Shown here piece after piece: positions 36,828-36,988 of a stretch of DNA of 36,988 nucleotides. Source of the DNA: a virus; the IMG/VR virus record IMGVR_UViG_3300031673_000222, positions 1 to 36,988 of that record; one strand, given 5' to 3'. Numbering within the stretch: position 1 is the first letter of the stretch; each line of letters opens with the position of its first letter. The translations under genes and the position numbers were made by a program. The notes beneath the pieces are model-generated. The model worked only from the letters and a program-made list of their open reading frames with translations. It was not told the origin of the DNA and made no database searches.

Positions 36828-36894
36828 GATCACAAGAAAGGAACTCAAGAAGTATGGAAACAAGAAGTTGATTGTGAAAATTTACGAAAAATAG
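36766..36894 (+). CDS. Hypothetical 42-aa basic protein
   Basis: Frame from ATG 36766 behind an AGGAGG ribosome site (36756-36761) to TAG 36892-36894. Lys-rich (MKQILKAEIKCQKRKTSGK) with two beta strands and a Tyr-rich end. Overlaps the SWIM gene end. No family. Confidence 0.5.
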   Translation: MKQILKAEIKCQKRKTSGKIEITRKELKKYGNKKLIVKIYEK

Positions 36895-36900
36895 TCACAA

Positions 36901-36961
36901 AGTGGGGATGGAGTGACAAGGCTGTTTTATCACTGCTTGTTTGATACCGAGGCCCCACACT
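36901..36961 (+). other. GTGGGG...CCCCAC stem element (copy 2)
   Basis: AGTGGGG (36901-36907) and CCCCACACT (36953-36961) bracket an inner AGTGA/TCACT hairpin (36912-36934). The arms match the element at 31769-31821. It lies just before the tRNA. Confidence 0.5.
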
Positions 36962-36963
36962 AA

Positions 36964-36988
36964 GCAGGAGTAGTCTAATGGTAAAATC
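36964..36988 (+). tRNA. 5' part of a tRNA, probably tRNA-Gly (truncated by window end)
   Basis: GCAGGAG followed by TAGTCTAATGGTAAAATC shows a 7-nt acceptor arm strand, the T8 and the D-arm with AATGGTAAAA loop typical of Gly tRNAs (for example chloroplast and archaeal ones). The anticodon is beyond the window, so identity is inferred from the D-arm only. Confidence 0.55.

Noticed and set aside
1-36988. Circular or terminally joined genome
   Set aside because: The partial tRNA at the end and the partial gene at the start do not join into a sensible tRNA or protein, so the window is a fragment.

Overview
The window reads as a large piece of a tailed (HK97-fold, siphovirus-like) virus or provirus of an archaeon. 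It is AT-rich and every supported gene lies on the + strand. The archaeal assignment is an inference. It rests on TATA-like boxes about 25-27 nt ahead of starts (several imply leaderless mRNAs), U-tract terminators without a preceding stem, N-glycosylation sequon-rich secreted proteins, and the lack of any recognisable peptidoglycan-degrading lysin. The style of the small zinc proteins and secreted fibres resembles DPANN (Woese-/Pacearchaeota-like) elements, but no marker here settles the host. The window starts inside a gene and ends inside a tRNA, probably tRNA-Gly, so it is a fragment. No DNA polymerase, integrase or primase is present.

Layout: 1-908 holds tightly overlapping small genes. 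905-2122 is a ParB-domain/DNA methyltransferase fusion. 2218-6584 holds terminase small and large subunits and a portal-MuF fusion. 6553-9991 holds small structural proteins plus a first secreted-fibre cassette. 10049-12185 holds a protease-scaffold and the major capsid protein. 12295-15575 holds decoration-like proteins, a beta-helix protein and a head-tail adaptor. 15572-21997 is a second, larger secreted-fibre cassette (three proteins). 21984-29813 holds head closure, tail completion, a structured RNA, tail terminator, tube, a frameshifted tail chaperone, a short tape measure, distal tail and hub-fibre proteins. 29848-30637 is a possible lysis or membrane cassette. 30940-31539 is one strongly signalled membrane-anchored acidic protein. 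31540-32161 is a 622-nt non-coding hub with many hairpins. 32162-36988 is an early/accessory module of small DNA-binding, zinc-finger and recombination-type proteins, ending in a tRNA 5' part.

The most interesting signals are mainly RNA-level and surface-related. (i) Two structured RNAs (about 23174-23340 and 31865-32095), each behind its own promoter. (ii) A repeated TATA plus operator module at 31833, 32727 and 34190 with the perfect palindrome ATTATAC-TG-GTATAAT. (iii) A mutually exclusive hairpin pair that could hide or expose the Shine-Dalgarno of the recombination gene at 34528. (iv) A textbook A-AAA-AAC slippery site joining 25046 and 25411-25641. (v) Two fibre cassettes with signal peptides, each closed by a paralogous about 100-aa membrane protein, which hints at remodelling of the host surface rather than ordinary tail fibres.
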